The position numbers and the translations under genes are program-made. From Streptomyces noursei (lineage in GTDB: Bacteria; Actinomycetota; Actinomycetes; Streptomycetales; Streptomycetaceae): 64,000 nucleotides of DNA. Location: assembly GCF_001646665.1 (NCBI RefSeq), contig NZ_LWBU01000384.1:62001-126000 (forward strand). Direction: 5' to 3'. Of the stretch, positions 1-8,819 are shown in pieces; position 1 is the first letter of the stretch; each line of letters starts with the position of its first letter. The notes under the pieces are model-generated. The model was not told the origin of the DNA, searched no databases, and worked only from the letters and a program-made list of their open reading frames with translations.

Positions 1-803
1 TCGTCGGCTCGACGACGGTGGACCGGACGCTCCGCGTCCAGCTGCAGATCCTGGGCGCCACGCTGGAACAGGTCCGCCCCTCCAAGAACCTGCGCCTCGA
101 CCAGAACCTGCGCGTGGAGCGGATCGGCGAACTGCTGCGCGAGAACCCCGACTACCACTGGATGCGCCAGTACCACGACTCCATCCACTACCTCGGCTAC
201 CGGGACGTCGCCGACCTGATCGGCAAGGAGGTCCCGGAGGGTGCGCTGGCCCTGGTGGGCGGAGTCGGCACCGGCGCGTCGACCGGCGCCATCGCCACCT
301 ACCTGCGCGAGGCCGGGCGTGACGTGACGCTCGTGGGCGTCCAGCCGTTCGGCAGCGTCACGTTCGGCGCCGAGCACGTCTCCGACCCCGACATGATCAT
401 CGCGGGGATCGGCAGCTCCATCCCGTTCCGGAACGTCCGCCACGAGCTGTACGACCGGATCCACTGGGTGAACTTCGACTACGCCATGTCCGGCGCCGTC
501 GAACTCCTGCGGGCCAGCGGCATCTTCGCCGGCCTCTCCGCGGGCGCGGCCTATCTGGCCACGCTGTGGGAACGGCGGCGCGACGACTCCAGGACGTACG
601 TCTTCCTCGCCGCCGACACCGGCCACCGCTACGTCGACAGCGCCTACGCCCACCACGACCGGGCGCGCGGCCTGGGCGCCATGCGCCCCCACGAGGTCAC
701 GGAGCGGCAGGAGCTGCGACACCCCTGGTCGACGATGGACTGGCCGCCCCGCGACAGCGCACTGCTGCGCGGCGAACCGCTGTTGGTCCCCGGCGCGGTC
801 TGA
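1..803 (+). CDS. PLP-dependent cysteine-synthase-family enzyme (5' end outside window)
   Basis: Fold-type II PLP enzyme of the cysteine synthase / cystathionine beta-synthase superfamily. The frame is open from base 3, before the first GTG at 18, so the N-terminal half, including the PLP lysine, lies upstream. The glycine-rich phosphate-binding loop GVGTGASTGA is visible, and the C-terminal part has the usual GLSAGAAYLATLW helix. Family members make or break C-S, C-N or C-O bonds at the beta-carbon of serine or cysteine derivatives. It is followed by a DUF364-like protein and an MFS exporter on the same strand, so it probably makes a small amino-acid-derived metabolite that the exporter removes. 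The substrate cannot be read from this fragment. Confidence 0.8.
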   Translation, partial: VGSTTVDRTLRVQLQILGATLEQVRPSKNLRLDQNLRVERIGELLRENPDYHWMRQYHDSIHYLGYRDVADLIGKEVPEGALALVGGVGTGASTGAIATYLREAGRDVTLVGVQPFGSVTFGAEHVSDPDMIIAGIGSSIPFRNVRHELYDRIHWVNFDYAMSGAVELLRASGIFAGLSAGAAYLATLWERRRDDSRTYVFLAADTGHRYVDSAYAHHDRARGLGAMRPHEVTERQELRHPWSTMDWPPRDSALLRGEPLLVPGAV

Positions 804-1076
804 GCCGCCACGCCGCGCCCGCGTCCGCCTGCCCTCCCCGGCCTCGTCGTGCACCGCTCGGGCCCCAACACCTCCACCCGGGACCGGCGCTCCCTGCTGC
901 TCTGCTTCCAGCCCGCCGGACGCCCGGCCCTGGCGGAGCTGCCGTACCGGCCCGAGCTCCTGGCCGACCTCCCCCTGAGCCGGCCCTCTTACTCCTCCCC
1001 GAGCAGGGGCTTCCCCGCCCCACTCCCCTGTCCACCCATGGCCACAGCGGCCATGACGCACCAGAAAGCACCCTCC

Positions 1077-1898
1077 ATGTCTCCGATGCAGCCGCACTCC
1101 GTGGCCGACCTCCGGCAGGCCGTCCTCGACGGCGCCTACGGACCGCCGCCCCAGGAGCTCGCCGTCACCAGCGCGTTCCATCTCCACCACACCACCCGGC
1201 TGGCCGGCACCGAGGTCACCTACCGCAACAGCTACCTGCTGCTGCGGTCGGGGGACGCCTTCGGTGCCTGCTCCTTCGAGACCGGCGAGCTCACCCCCGA
1301 CTTCTGCGCGGACGCCTCCGGCCACACCCTCGACCACCTGGTCCGGCACGAGTCGGCACCGGTACGCATCGCCGCCCTCGACGCCTACCTGGCCCGCGTC
1401 CAGCCGCACCGCGGCTCCCCCGCCGCCGAGACGGTCACCCTCCCGACCGGCACGCCCGAGACGCGCGCCGAGGCCCGGGACGCGGCCGTCGCCGGGCTGC
1501 TCGACATTCCCGCCGGTGCGAAGGTCGCGCTCATCGGCGTCGTCAACCCGCTGGTCGCGGCGATACGCGAGCAGGGCGGCGTCCCGCTGCCCTGCGACTT
1601 CAACCTGCGCACCACCCACTGGGGCGACCCGGTCACCGACGACATGTCCCAGGTGCTCGCCGAGGCGGACGCCGTGGTCGCCACGGGCATGACGCTCAGC
1701 AACGGCAGCTTCGACGTCATCCTGGAGCACTGCCGCAAGCACGGACTGCCGTTCGTCGTGTACGCGCAGTCCGGCAGTGCCGTCGCCCGCGCCTTCCTGG
1801 GTGCCGGTGTCACCGCGCTGTCCGCCGAGCCGTTCCCCTTCTCCCAGTTCAGCGCGGACGCGACCGCGCTGTACCGGTACCGGGCGGCGGGCGCATGA
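1077..1898 (+). CDS. Rossmann-like DUF364-type protein (putative heavy-metal chelation family)
   Basis: About 273 residues. The C-terminal half carries a Rossmann-like segment (KVALIGVVNPLVAAI, then ADAVVATGMTLSNGSFD) typical of the DUF364 family, whose proposed but weakly proven role is binding metals or metal-binding metabolites. Several in-frame starts exist (GTG 849, ATG 1038, 1053, 1077). I chose 1077 because the homologous-looking part begins just after it and the upstream extension is proline/arginine-rich filler. The stop overlaps the next start (ATGA at 1895), so it is translationally coupled to the MFS gene. It could be an enzyme or a binding protein for the product of the upstream PLP enzyme. 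The function is inferred from context only. Confidence 0.65.
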   Translation: MSPMQPHSVADLRQAVLDGAYGPPPQELAVTSAFHLHHTTRLAGTEVTYRNSYLLLRSGDAFGACSFETGELTPDFCADASGHTLDHLVRHESAPVRIAALDAYLARVQPHRGSPAAETVTLPTGTPETRAEARDAAVAGLLDIPAGAKVALIGVVNPLVAAIREQGGVPLPCDFNLRTTHWGDPVTDDMSQVLAEADAVVATGMTLSNGSFDVILEHCRKHGLPFVVYAQSGSAVARAFLGAGVTALSAEPFPFSQFSADATALYRYRAAGA

Positions 1899-3181
1899 GC
1901 AGCGAGACCAAGGGCCCGGCGGTGGAGGCGCACGCGGACGTGAGCACCGGCGCCGTCCCCGGCGACCTGCGGATGGCCCGCACCCTGTGGCCGTTCATGC
2001 TCGCCTCGGCCGTGGGACTGGTGCCGTTCACGATCTTCAGCACCTTCCTCGTCCCCATCGCCCACGCGTCGGACGGCGGCGTCGCGGCCATGGGCCAGCT
2101 GCGCGGCCTCGGCGGTCTGGCCGCCCTGGCCGTGGGCACGGCCCTCGCCCCCCTGATCGACCGGGTGCGCAAGGACTGGGCGGCGGCCGGCGGGCTCGCC
2201 GTGCTGGCCCTTTCCGCCGCTCTCGGCGCGACCGGCGAGTTCCTGCTGCTGGCCGCGTTCTGCCTGCTCGTCGGCGCCGGTACGGCCGTCCTCAACCCGG
2301 CGCTGACCGCTGCGGCCGCCGACCGCTTCGACCATGACGCCGCCGCGGGCCGGGCGGCGACCCTCATCACCGCCACCCAGTCGCTCACCGCCCTGCTGGC
2401 CGCGCCGCTCGTGGCGCTGCCGGCCGTGCTGTGGGGCTGGCAGGGCGACCTGTGGGCGATCGCCGCCGTCGCCGCCGTACTCGCCGTGCTCTTCGTCGTC
2501 CGGGGCCGCCGTGCCGAGCGCCCCGGGGCCCACGGCGAGAAGAACGGGGAGAAGGACGGGGAGAAGGCGGCGTGGCCGGGCTACCTCGCCTCCTTCACGC
2601 TGCTGGGGGCCCTCCCCGGGGTGGTGCCACTGCTCTTCGTGGCCATGCTGCGCACGGCGGCGTTCATGGGGTACCTCGCCTACCTGGCGGCGTTCTACGA
2701 CGAGCGCTTCGGACTCGCCCCCGGCCCCTTCGCCCTCGTCTGGACGCTGAGCGGAACCTCGTTCTTCCTCGGCAACCTCGTCGCCGGCCGGCTGCTGAGC
2801 GCCGAGCGGCCGAAGGTGTCCGGTGAGCGGCTGATGACGCTGGCCCTGCTGGTGGCGCTGGCGGCCCTGGTGGGGGTGTTCTACACCCGGTCGCTGCTGC
2901 TCGCCCTGCCGCTGACGGCCCTCGTCGGAGCCGGTCACGCGACGGTGGCGGCCTGCGTCACCACGCTGCTGGTGCGCCGCTGCGGCGCGCTGCGGGGCAC
3001 GGCCCTGAGTCTCAACGCGGCCGGGATGAGCTTCGGCGTCTTCCTGGGTGCGGGGCTCGGCGGCGTCGGTCTCGCACTCGGCGGGTACCCGGGCACGGCG
3101 GCGGCGCTGGGGGGCCTGACCCTCGTCGCCCTGGCCTTCGCCCGCGCGGCGGCGCGTTCCGCCCCCGCCGCGGAGGGATGA
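1895..3181 (+). CDS. MFS transporter
   Basis: 428 residues with about twelve hydrophobic segments and a short hydrophilic loop between the two six-helix halves (residues ~210-225, rich in Gly/Glu/Lys). The protein belongs to the major facilitator superfamily and sits in the cytoplasmic membrane. ATG 1895 overlaps the stop of the preceding gene by four bases. The in-frame open region upstream of 1895 (back to 566) is a shadow of the two preceding genes. It is probably the exporter of whatever the PLP enzyme and DUF364-like protein make. The drug-resistance versus metabolite-export role cannot be separated here. Confidence 0.85.
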   Translation: MSSETKGPAVEAHADVSTGAVPGDLRMARTLWPFMLASAVGLVPFTIFSTFLVPIAHASDGGVAAMGQLRGLGGLAALAVGTALAPLIDRVRKDWAAAGGLAVLALSAALGATGEFLLLAAFCLLVGAGTAVLNPALTAAAADRFDHDAAAGRAATLITATQSLTALLAAPLVALPAVLWGWQGDLWAIAAVAAVLAVLFVVRGRRAERPGAHGEKNGEKDGEKAAWPGYLASFTLLGALPGVVPLLFVAMLRTAAFMGYLAYLAAFYDERFGLAPGPFALVWTLSGTSFFLGNLVAGRLLSAERPKVSGERLMTLALLVALAALVGVFYTRSLLLALPLTALVGAGHATVAACVTTLLVRRCGALRGTALSLNAAGMSFGVFLGAGLGGVGLALGGYPGTAAALGGLTLVALAFARAAARSAPAAEG

Positions 3182-3393
3182 CGGGGGCCGTCGTCCGAGG
3201 CGGTCGGGCGCACGGGCGGGGTGTAGGCCCCTCGTCGCCCGCCCGCCGACCGGCGACCGGCCACCGCCGACGGGAGCGCCCGACAAAGGGAACAGTCATA
3301 CGATTTCCGACCGTCCGGCCACGCCGTCCGAGACGGCACCCGGCTCCGTCCGCCGAGACGCTATGCCCCTAATGCGCAGATATTCTGGAAAGC

Positions 3394-4485
3394 GTGATCG
3401 AGTCTGCATGGCCACGGCTCCGTCGGCGCTACGGCCGGGGGTCGCTCGTGCGGCTGTCACCGGTCATCCTGACCATCGTGATCGCCAGCCTGGCCTACGC
3501 CACTCCGCCGGAGATGGCCTTCAGCCGCCTCCTGCCCGCGGCGCCGGCCCTGGCCGCCGCCATGTGGCCGGTCCTGCCGACCGTCCTGCTGGGGACGGTC
3601 TGCCTCTGCCTGATGATCGGCCTCGGCTTCGTCTTCCCCGATCTCGGTACGTGGTGGACGGCGGCGGGGATCGTCGCGGTCACCGTGGCCGCCGCGTACG
3701 GCAGCCATGTCCGGCTCCAGCGGGAGCGCACCCTGTTCCAGGTGCGGCTCGTCGCCGACGCGGCGCAGCAGGTGGTGCTGAGCCCGATGCCACGCCGCTT
3801 CGGGAACGTCGAGATCGAGTCGCTGTACCTCGCGGCGGCGGCGGAGGCCCGGATCGGCGGGGATTTCTACGAGGTGGTCGACACGCCGTACGGGGTCAGG
3901 CTCCTCATCGGTGACGTGCGGGGCAAGGGCCTGCCGGCCGTGGGCGCGGCCGCGGCGATCGTCAACGCCTTCCGGGAGGCGGCGTACGGGGAGACCGACA
4001 TGGTGGAGGTCGCCCGCAGAATGGACGCCAGCAGTACCCGGTACAACGCCGCGTTCCCTCCCGAGGGGCCCATGGAGCGTTTCGCCACCGCTCTCCTCGT
4101 CGAGATCCCGCACGAGGGCGGACGCATCCACATCCTCAACTGCGGGCACCCCCCACCGCTGCTCCTGAACCGCAGAAGCCTCCGCGTCCTGGAGGCGGCC
4201 ACGCCGTCGCCCCTGCTCAGCCTCGCGGAACTCATCGGCGACCACTACACCGTCGACTCCTTCGACTTCGCCCCCGACGACCTGTTGCTCCTCTACACCG
4301 ACGGGATCGCCGAGGCCCGCGCCCGCGACGGCGAGTTCTTCCCGCTGACGGCCTGGATGCGACGGCAGCCCCCGGCCCCGCCGCGCGAGCTGCTCAGGGT
4401 CCTCCACCGCGATCTCCTCCGCTACAGCCGGGGACGCCTCGACGACGACATCGCCGCCCTCGCCGTACGCCGCCGCGACGTCTGA
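3394..4485 (+). CDS. Membrane-anchored PP2C (SpoIIE-type) serine phosphatase
   Basis: 363 residues. Residues ~18-105 form three to four membrane helices, followed by a short linker and a cytoplasmic PP2C_SIG/SpoIIE phosphatase domain (~125-363). The metal-binding signatures are present: GGDFYEV, LLIGDVRGKG, LNCGHPPPLLL, LLLYTDGIAEAR and DDDIAALAV. Such proteins dephosphorylate anti-sigma-factor antagonists (STAS proteins) and so release sigma factors. The GTG start at 3394 follows a GGAAAG ribosome site. It lies upstream of another, larger PP2C protein on the same strand but with 270 bases between, so it is probably transcribed separately. A paralogue with the same layout lies at 57339-58520. 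Confidence 0.88.
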   Translation: MIESAWPRLRRRYGRGSLVRLSPVILTIVIASLAYATPPEMAFSRLLPAAPALAAAMWPVLPTVLLGTVCLCLMIGLGFVFPDLGTWWTAAGIVAVTVAAAYGSHVRLQRERTLFQVRLVADAAQQVVLSPMPRRFGNVEIESLYLAAAAEARIGGDFYEVVDTPYGVRLLIGDVRGKGLPAVGAAAAIVNAFREAAYGETDMVEVARRMDASSTRYNAAFPPEGPMERFATALLVEIPHEGGRIHILNCGHPPPLLLNRRSLRVLEAATPSPLLSLAELIGDHYTVDSFDFAPDDLLLLYTDGIAEARARDGEFFPLTAWMRRQPPAPPRELLRVLHRDLLRYSRGRLDDDIAALAVRRRDV

Positions 4486-4758
4486 GGCGCCCAGGCGCAG
4501 GGGGCGACGAGGGCAACGCCGGTCCACCCGGGGACGTGCCTGCCGATTGCTCGCGCCCGGCGTCGAGGAGGCACCGCTTCCCCGCATCCGGCTGGTCCGC
4601 ACCTGCCGGGAGACGACAGTGACCGCCGGCCGCCATACGCCCGCCAGCGGTTGTCCGGTACCGCAGGTGGCAGGCAGTTCCCCGGCGACCTGCCCGCATC
4701 GGCGGATCACGCTGCACCGGACAGTTAGATTCCCGCCTTCGGAGGGATTGATAGGGCT

Positions 4759-7374
4759 ATGGATAGCTCTAGTCCACCCGGGGTTCTCATTCGGTGTTTT
4801 CCTCCGGAGACGCACAGTGTGCCGCTGGCTCGGCGGTTCGTGCGGTCGGCATTGCGTGGTGCCGCGGCGGAGGTGGTGGACACCGCCGAGCTGCTGGCCA
4901 GTGAGCTGGTGACCAACGCGGTGCTGCACGCGCGTACCGAGGTGGAGGTGCGGGTCTGGTCGCACGAGGGACAGGTGCGCGTACGCGTCGGCGACGGTCG
5001 GCCGGACCGCCCGCTCGTGCCGCGGGAGCGCAGGCCGTACGCCGGTGCCGGGCGGGGCCTTGCCGTGGTCGAGGAGCTGGCTTCGAGTCATGGGGCCCAT
5101 GTCGGGGAGGGCCGCAAGACGGTCTGGTTCGAGCTGTGGCCCAAGGCCCCGGTGCCACCCACGTCCGGGTGGGGTTCCGTGCCGATGTACGGGCGGACCG
5201 CGACCGTGACACTGATCGACATGCCCGGCATCGTGTTCCGCGCGGCGCAGCAGCACGGTGACGAGATGCTGCGCGAGCTGACGCTGACCACCTGCGTCGA
5301 GGAGTGCGCCGGGGTGTCGAGCCACGAGTTGCTGGTCGCCATCGATGTGGCCGACGTGATCAACGCGTGCATGACATCCGCGCTGGAGGAGACGGTCACC
5401 GGCGGCGCCACAGTGAGCCTGGACATCAGCTTTCCCCTGGACACCGCGCCGGCCCTGGACACGTTGCGGCACGTGCTCGAACACGGCGACGCGGCGGCGC
5501 AGCTGGGATCCCTGCTCACCCTCCCGGCTCCGCCGCACGTGCGGAGCCACTACCAGTGGGTGCTCGACCAACTGGGCACTCAGCTCTCCGGAGGTCCGCC
5601 CACCGCGTGGACGCTGCTGCCCGGCGTGCCGGACGCCGCCTCCGCCGAACTGGCGCCATGGGATGCCGGCGACGTGGAGGACAGCAGCGTCCCGACCGTC
5701 GCGGCCGACGACGACGGCCGGATCATCGCGGCCAACGCCGCTCTGGCCGACCTGCTGGGATGGCAGAGCGACGAGCTGATCGGCCGGCCGTTGACCGTGC
5801 TGATTCCCGAGCATCTGCGCGAGCGTCATCGGGCCGGGTTCACCGCCCTCCGGCTGACCGGCCGGTCCAGGATCATGGGCCGGTCCATCCCACTGCCGGC
5901 GTTGCACCACGACGGCCACCTGGTCCCTGTGCGTCTGCACGTCCAGAGCCAGGAGGCGGTGGACGGCCGCACGGTGCGGGTCGGCCAGTTCATGCCCAGA
6001 GCAATGGCCCCCGGGGAGGACCGGCCGGCATCACGTCCCGGCCCCGGGCTCTCGGTGCGGCTGCCCACCGGCGCGGCAACGGCGCCGCGGGCCGGTGGTG
6101 AGAAGGCGGCACGGAGCTGGGAGCGGTTGAGTCTGCTGGCCGACACCACCAGCGCGCTGTCGAGCACACTCGACCTGCGCGAGGGACTGCGGCGGGTGTG
6201 CCACGTCCTCACCCGGCGGACGGCCGCCTGGTGCGTGGTCGACCTGCTCGACGAGCACGGGGATGCCGAACGGGTCTGCGTCGTCCACCGCGAGCCCCGG
6301 GCACTGAACGCCGGGGTGGACCTCGGCAGGCTGCCCCCGCTGTCCGAGAACGCGCGGGGACCGCTGGCCCGGGTGCTGAACGGCGCGGGGCCCCTGCTGA
6401 TCACCCACATTCCCTCGCCGGACCAGGCGGAAAGCGCCCTGGACGCCCGGCAGCTGGAGTTGTTCCGGCAGCTGGGCGCCGGCAGCACGATCATGGCACC
6501 CCTGAGGGCCCGCCGCGAGGTGCTGGGCGCCCTGATCGTCGTACGCACCGACCACGACGATCCCTTCACCGAGCAGGACGCGCTCCTCGTCGCCGACCTC
6601 GTGAAAGGCATCTCCCTGAGTGTCGACAATGCCCGTCTGCACCAGCACACCCGTACCGCAGCCGAGCGCCTTCAGCGCTCCCTGTTGCCTCGCCTGCCGC
6701 ACATCCCGTCCATGGAGATCACCGCCCGCTACGCCCCGTCGAGTACCACCGCGCAGGTGGGCGGCGACTGGTTCGACGCCTTCACCCTGCCCGGCGGCGA
6801 CACGGCGCTCGTCATCGGAGACGTCTCCGGGCACGACCTGACCGCAGCCGTGACGATGAGTCAACTGCGCAACATGCTCCGCGGCATCGCCGTCGACTGC
6901 CAGGACCGGCCCTCGGAGGTACTGCGCCGCCTCGACCTCGCCACTCTCACCCTTTACCCGCACTCCACCGCGACCTGCGCGTACGCCCTCGTCAAAGGCC
7001 CCCGCAGCGGCCCATGGGAAGTGCACCACTCCTCCGCCGGACACCTCCCCCTGCTGCTGACGTGTCCCAACGGCGACACCCACTACCTGGACACCGCCTC
7101 CGGTCTCCTCATCGGCGTGGACAGCACCCTTCCCCGACCCACCGCCCGCGACCCGCTGCCACCCCTCTCCACCCTGCTCATGTTCACCGACGGTCTGATC
7201 GAACGCCCGGGGGAATCCCTCAGCGACGCCATGACCCGCCTGCGCCGGCACACCGCTGCCCTCGCCCAGGCACCCCTCGACGTCTTCTGTGACGAGCTGA
7301 TTCTCGGCCTCGGCGCCGGCAGCACCGACGACATCGCCCTGCTCGCCCTGCGTCCCACCCCGCCAGGCACCTGA
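4759..7374 (+). CDS. Multidomain regulator: HATPase (anti-sigma-like) - PAS - GAF - PP2C phosphatase
   Basis: 871 residues. Residues ~10-130 are an RsbW-like HATPase with the N-box ELVTNAVLHA and the ATP lid GRGLAVVEELASSHG. A region of unclear fold (~140-300) follows. Residues ~310-420 form a PAS domain (DDDGRIIAANAALADLLGW), ~460-625 a GAF domain, and ~640-871 a PP2C_SIG phosphatase with VGGDWFDAF, VIGDVSGHDL, SSAGHLPLLL and TDGLIER. It joins, in one soluble chain, an anti-sigma-type kinase, two sensor domains and the opposing phosphatase. It probably controls a partner-switching sigma-factor system. The start ATG 4759 follows GGAGGG at 4741-4746, with a closer AGGG at 4751. No STAS gene is adjacent. 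Confidence 0.85.
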   Translation: MDSSSPPGVLIRCFPPETHSVPLARRFVRSALRGAAAEVVDTAELLASELVTNAVLHARTEVEVRVWSHEGQVRVRVGDGRPDRPLVPRERRPYAGAGRGLAVVEELASSHGAHVGEGRKTVWFELWPKAPVPPTSGWGSVPMYGRTATVTLIDMPGIVFRAAQQHGDEMLRELTLTTCVEECAGVSSHELLVAIDVADVINACMTSALEETVTGGATVSLDISFPLDTAPALDTLRHVLEHGDAAAQLGSLLTLPAPPHVRSHYQWVLDQLGTQLSGGPPTAWTLLPGVPDAASAELAPWDAGDVEDSSVPTVAADDDGRIIAANAALADLLGWQSDELIGRPLTVLIPEHLRERHRAGFTALRLTGRSRIMGRSIPLPALHHDGHLVPVRLHVQSQEAVDGRTVRVGQFMPRAMAPGEDRPASRPGPGLSVRLPTGAATAPRAGGEKAARSWERLSLLADTTSALSSTLDLREGLRRVCHVLTRRTAAWCVVDLLDEHGDAERVCVVHREPRALNAGVDLGRLPPLSENARGPLARVLNGAGPLLITHIPSPDQAESALDARQLELFRQLGAGSTIMAPLRARREVLGALIVVRTDHDDPFTEQDALLVADLVKGISLSVDNARLHQHTRTAAERLQRSLLPRLPHIPSMEITARYAPSSTTAQVGGDWFDAFTLPGGDTALVIGDVSGHDLTAAVTMSQLRNMLRGIAVDCQDRPSEVLRRLDLATLTLYPHSTATCAYALVKGPRSGPWEVHHSSAGHLPLLLTCPNGDTHYLDTASGLLIGVDSTLPRPTARDPLPPLSTLLMFTDGLIERPGESLSDAMTRLRRHTAALAQAPLDVFCDELILGLGAGSTDDIALLALRPTPPGT

Positions 7375-7541
7375 CCGGCGACCGTTCCCGGTGGTGCAGC
7401 CCTCTCCCACCGCCCCCTCCGGGGCAAAGGGTACCCACCGCGGGTATTCACCGACCGGGGCTCCTCGGGTCAATGTTGCGGGGTGCACACACCGGACTAA
7501 AGTGAGATGAAGAACCCTATGTGCCATCGGAGTTGATGATG

Positions 7542-7787
7542 ATGCCTGAGATTCAGCTCGGCAAACCCGTCGATGAAGAGAAGCTCGTGCCGAACCCTCC
7601 CCCGGTCGTCCTGGAATGCCAGCCCGACTCCTTCGTGCGGCTGGAAACACCGGAACAACTGAAGACGTGGGAGTCTCTCGTCAAGCAGACGACCGGTCTC
7701 GACATGTCCGCCAGTGATATGCGGGCCGTCGGCACCGAAGGATGCTCGTGCGGATGTTCCGACAAGAGCGACGTCTGTCCCGAATAA
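7542..7787 (+). CDS. Putative graspetide-like RiPP precursor, Cys-rich C-terminus
   Basis: Small acidic peptide of about 81 residues. Three consecutive ATGs (7536, 7539, 7542) and a GTG at 7521 are possible starts; CGGAG at 7528-7532 is best spaced for 7542. The N-terminal part (PEIQLGKPVDEEKL, then a Pro-rich stretch and ETPEQLKTWESLVKQ) looks like a leader. The C-terminus ends GTEGCSCGCSDKSDVCPE, with four Cys, several Ser, one Lys and acidic residues, which are candidate donors and acceptors for ring closure. The stop overlaps the start of an MvdD-type ATP-grasp ligase (TAATG), the standard arrangement for a precursor and its maturase. I do not recognise the family. The core boundary is inferred. 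Confidence 0.7.
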   Translation: MPEIQLGKPVDEEKLVPNPPPVVLECQPDSFVRLETPEQLKTWESLVKQTTGLDMSASDMRAVGTEGCSCGCSDKSDVCPE

Positions 7788-8755
7788 TGATCCTCACCAT
7801 TTCACTGCAGGACGACATCCACGCTCTCGCAGTGCAGAACGAGGCGCGCAAACGAGGGTACCGGGATTTCCACATCATCGAGTGCGACCGACTCAGCGGG
7901 CAACAAGGCCTGTCCTGGAGCTCGCACGGGGACTCCCCCACCACTCTGCGCGCCTCCGACGGGCGGCTGGTGCGCCTGGAGGACGCTTCCGTCATCTGGT
8001 GGCGCCGTGTACGGGCAGCCCAGAAGGACGCGGAAAGCAGGGTGAGCACATCTGAACGCAATCTCGTCAACAACGACTGCCGCGGCGCGCTGACAGGAAT
8101 TCTCTGCACCGAATTCGCCGGGGAATGGGTCTCTCATCCCGAAGCAACCGACCGCGCATCCGACAAGCTGTACCAGATGGCCGTCGCGCAGCGGGCGGGG
8201 TTCCGGGTCCCACGGACACTGGTGACGCAGTCGCGCGACGAAGTCGTGTCCTTCCTGCGGCACGTCGGCCGTATGATCGTGAAGCCCGTCGTCGGCACGT
8301 CGGGCCCATTGATCTTCACCCAGTACCTCGACGACCCGGCGTCCATATCCGCAGCCTCCTACGCGGCCTGCCCCGCCATCTACCAGGAATACGTCGAGGG
8401 CAACGAGCACATCAGACTGAACGTCTTCGGTGACCGGATGTACGCGGCGCTGTTGCGGACGGAGAAGCTCGACTGGCGGGCCGACCTCACCATACCGATC
8501 TCGTGGTGGGAGGTACCCGAGGAAACGGCGCGGAAGGCCCGGTCGGCGCTCCGGGCGCTCGGACTGCGCATGGGGGCCATCGACCTCAAGCTGACGCCCG
8601 ACGGTGAGCCGGTGTGGCTCGAGGTGAACCCTCAAGGGCAGTTCCTCTTCCTGGAACCCCTCCTGAACATCCCCCTCGCCGGGTACTTCCTGGACTTCCT
8701 GCTCTCGACGGCGGAGGACAGCCGTACGCCCGCTCACCGTCCGGTCCTTGCGTGA
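7787..8755 (+). CDS. MvdD/microviridin-type ATP-grasp RiPP maturase
   Basis: 322 residues, ATG 7787 overlapping the precursor stop by one base. The pattern is that of peptide-cyclising ATP-grasp ligases: an N-terminal preATP-grasp with VIWWRRVR, a lysine and glycine-rich nucleotide-binding segment MIVKPVVGTSGP, a QEYVEG hinge, RLNVFGDRMYAALL, and the C-terminal metal/ATP motif GAIDLKLTPDGE...LEVNPQGQF. Known members form omega-ester or omega-amide bonds between Ser/Thr/Lys and Asp/Glu side chains of a precursor, using ATP. Here the obvious substrate is the Cys-rich peptide just upstream. No dedicated protease, acetyltransferase or transporter follows, so leader removal and export would have to be done by distant genes. 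Confidence 0.82.
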   Translation: MILTISLQDDIHALAVQNEARKRGYRDFHIIECDRLSGQQGLSWSSHGDSPTTLRASDGRLVRLEDASVIWWRRVRAAQKDAESRVSTSERNLVNNDCRGALTGILCTEFAGEWVSHPEATDRASDKLYQMAVAQRAGFRVPRTLVTQSRDEVVSFLRHVGRMIVKPVVGTSGPLIFTQYLDDPASISAASYAACPAIYQEYVEGNEHIRLNVFGDRMYAALLRTEKLDWRADLTIPISWWEVPEETARKARSALRALGLRMGAIDLKLTPDGEPVWLEVNPQGQFLFLEPLLNIPLAGYFLDFLLSTAEDSRTPAHRPVLA

Positions 8756-8819
8756 AGGCAGCTCCCGGGCCCGGCCGCCTCAACGCGCCGCGGCCGGAAA
8801 ATCCCGGTCGGGGCGGGTG

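Noticed and set aside
849..1076. Longer N-terminus for the DUF364-like gene
   Set aside because: The extension is Pro/Arg-rich with no ribosome site at GTG 849, and conserved sequence begins after 1077.
1385..3286. 633-codon open frame on the minus strand
   Set aside because: Antisense to the DUF364-like and MFS genes, low-complexity Arg/Gly/Gln composition, no ribosome site. A GC-rich shadow frame.
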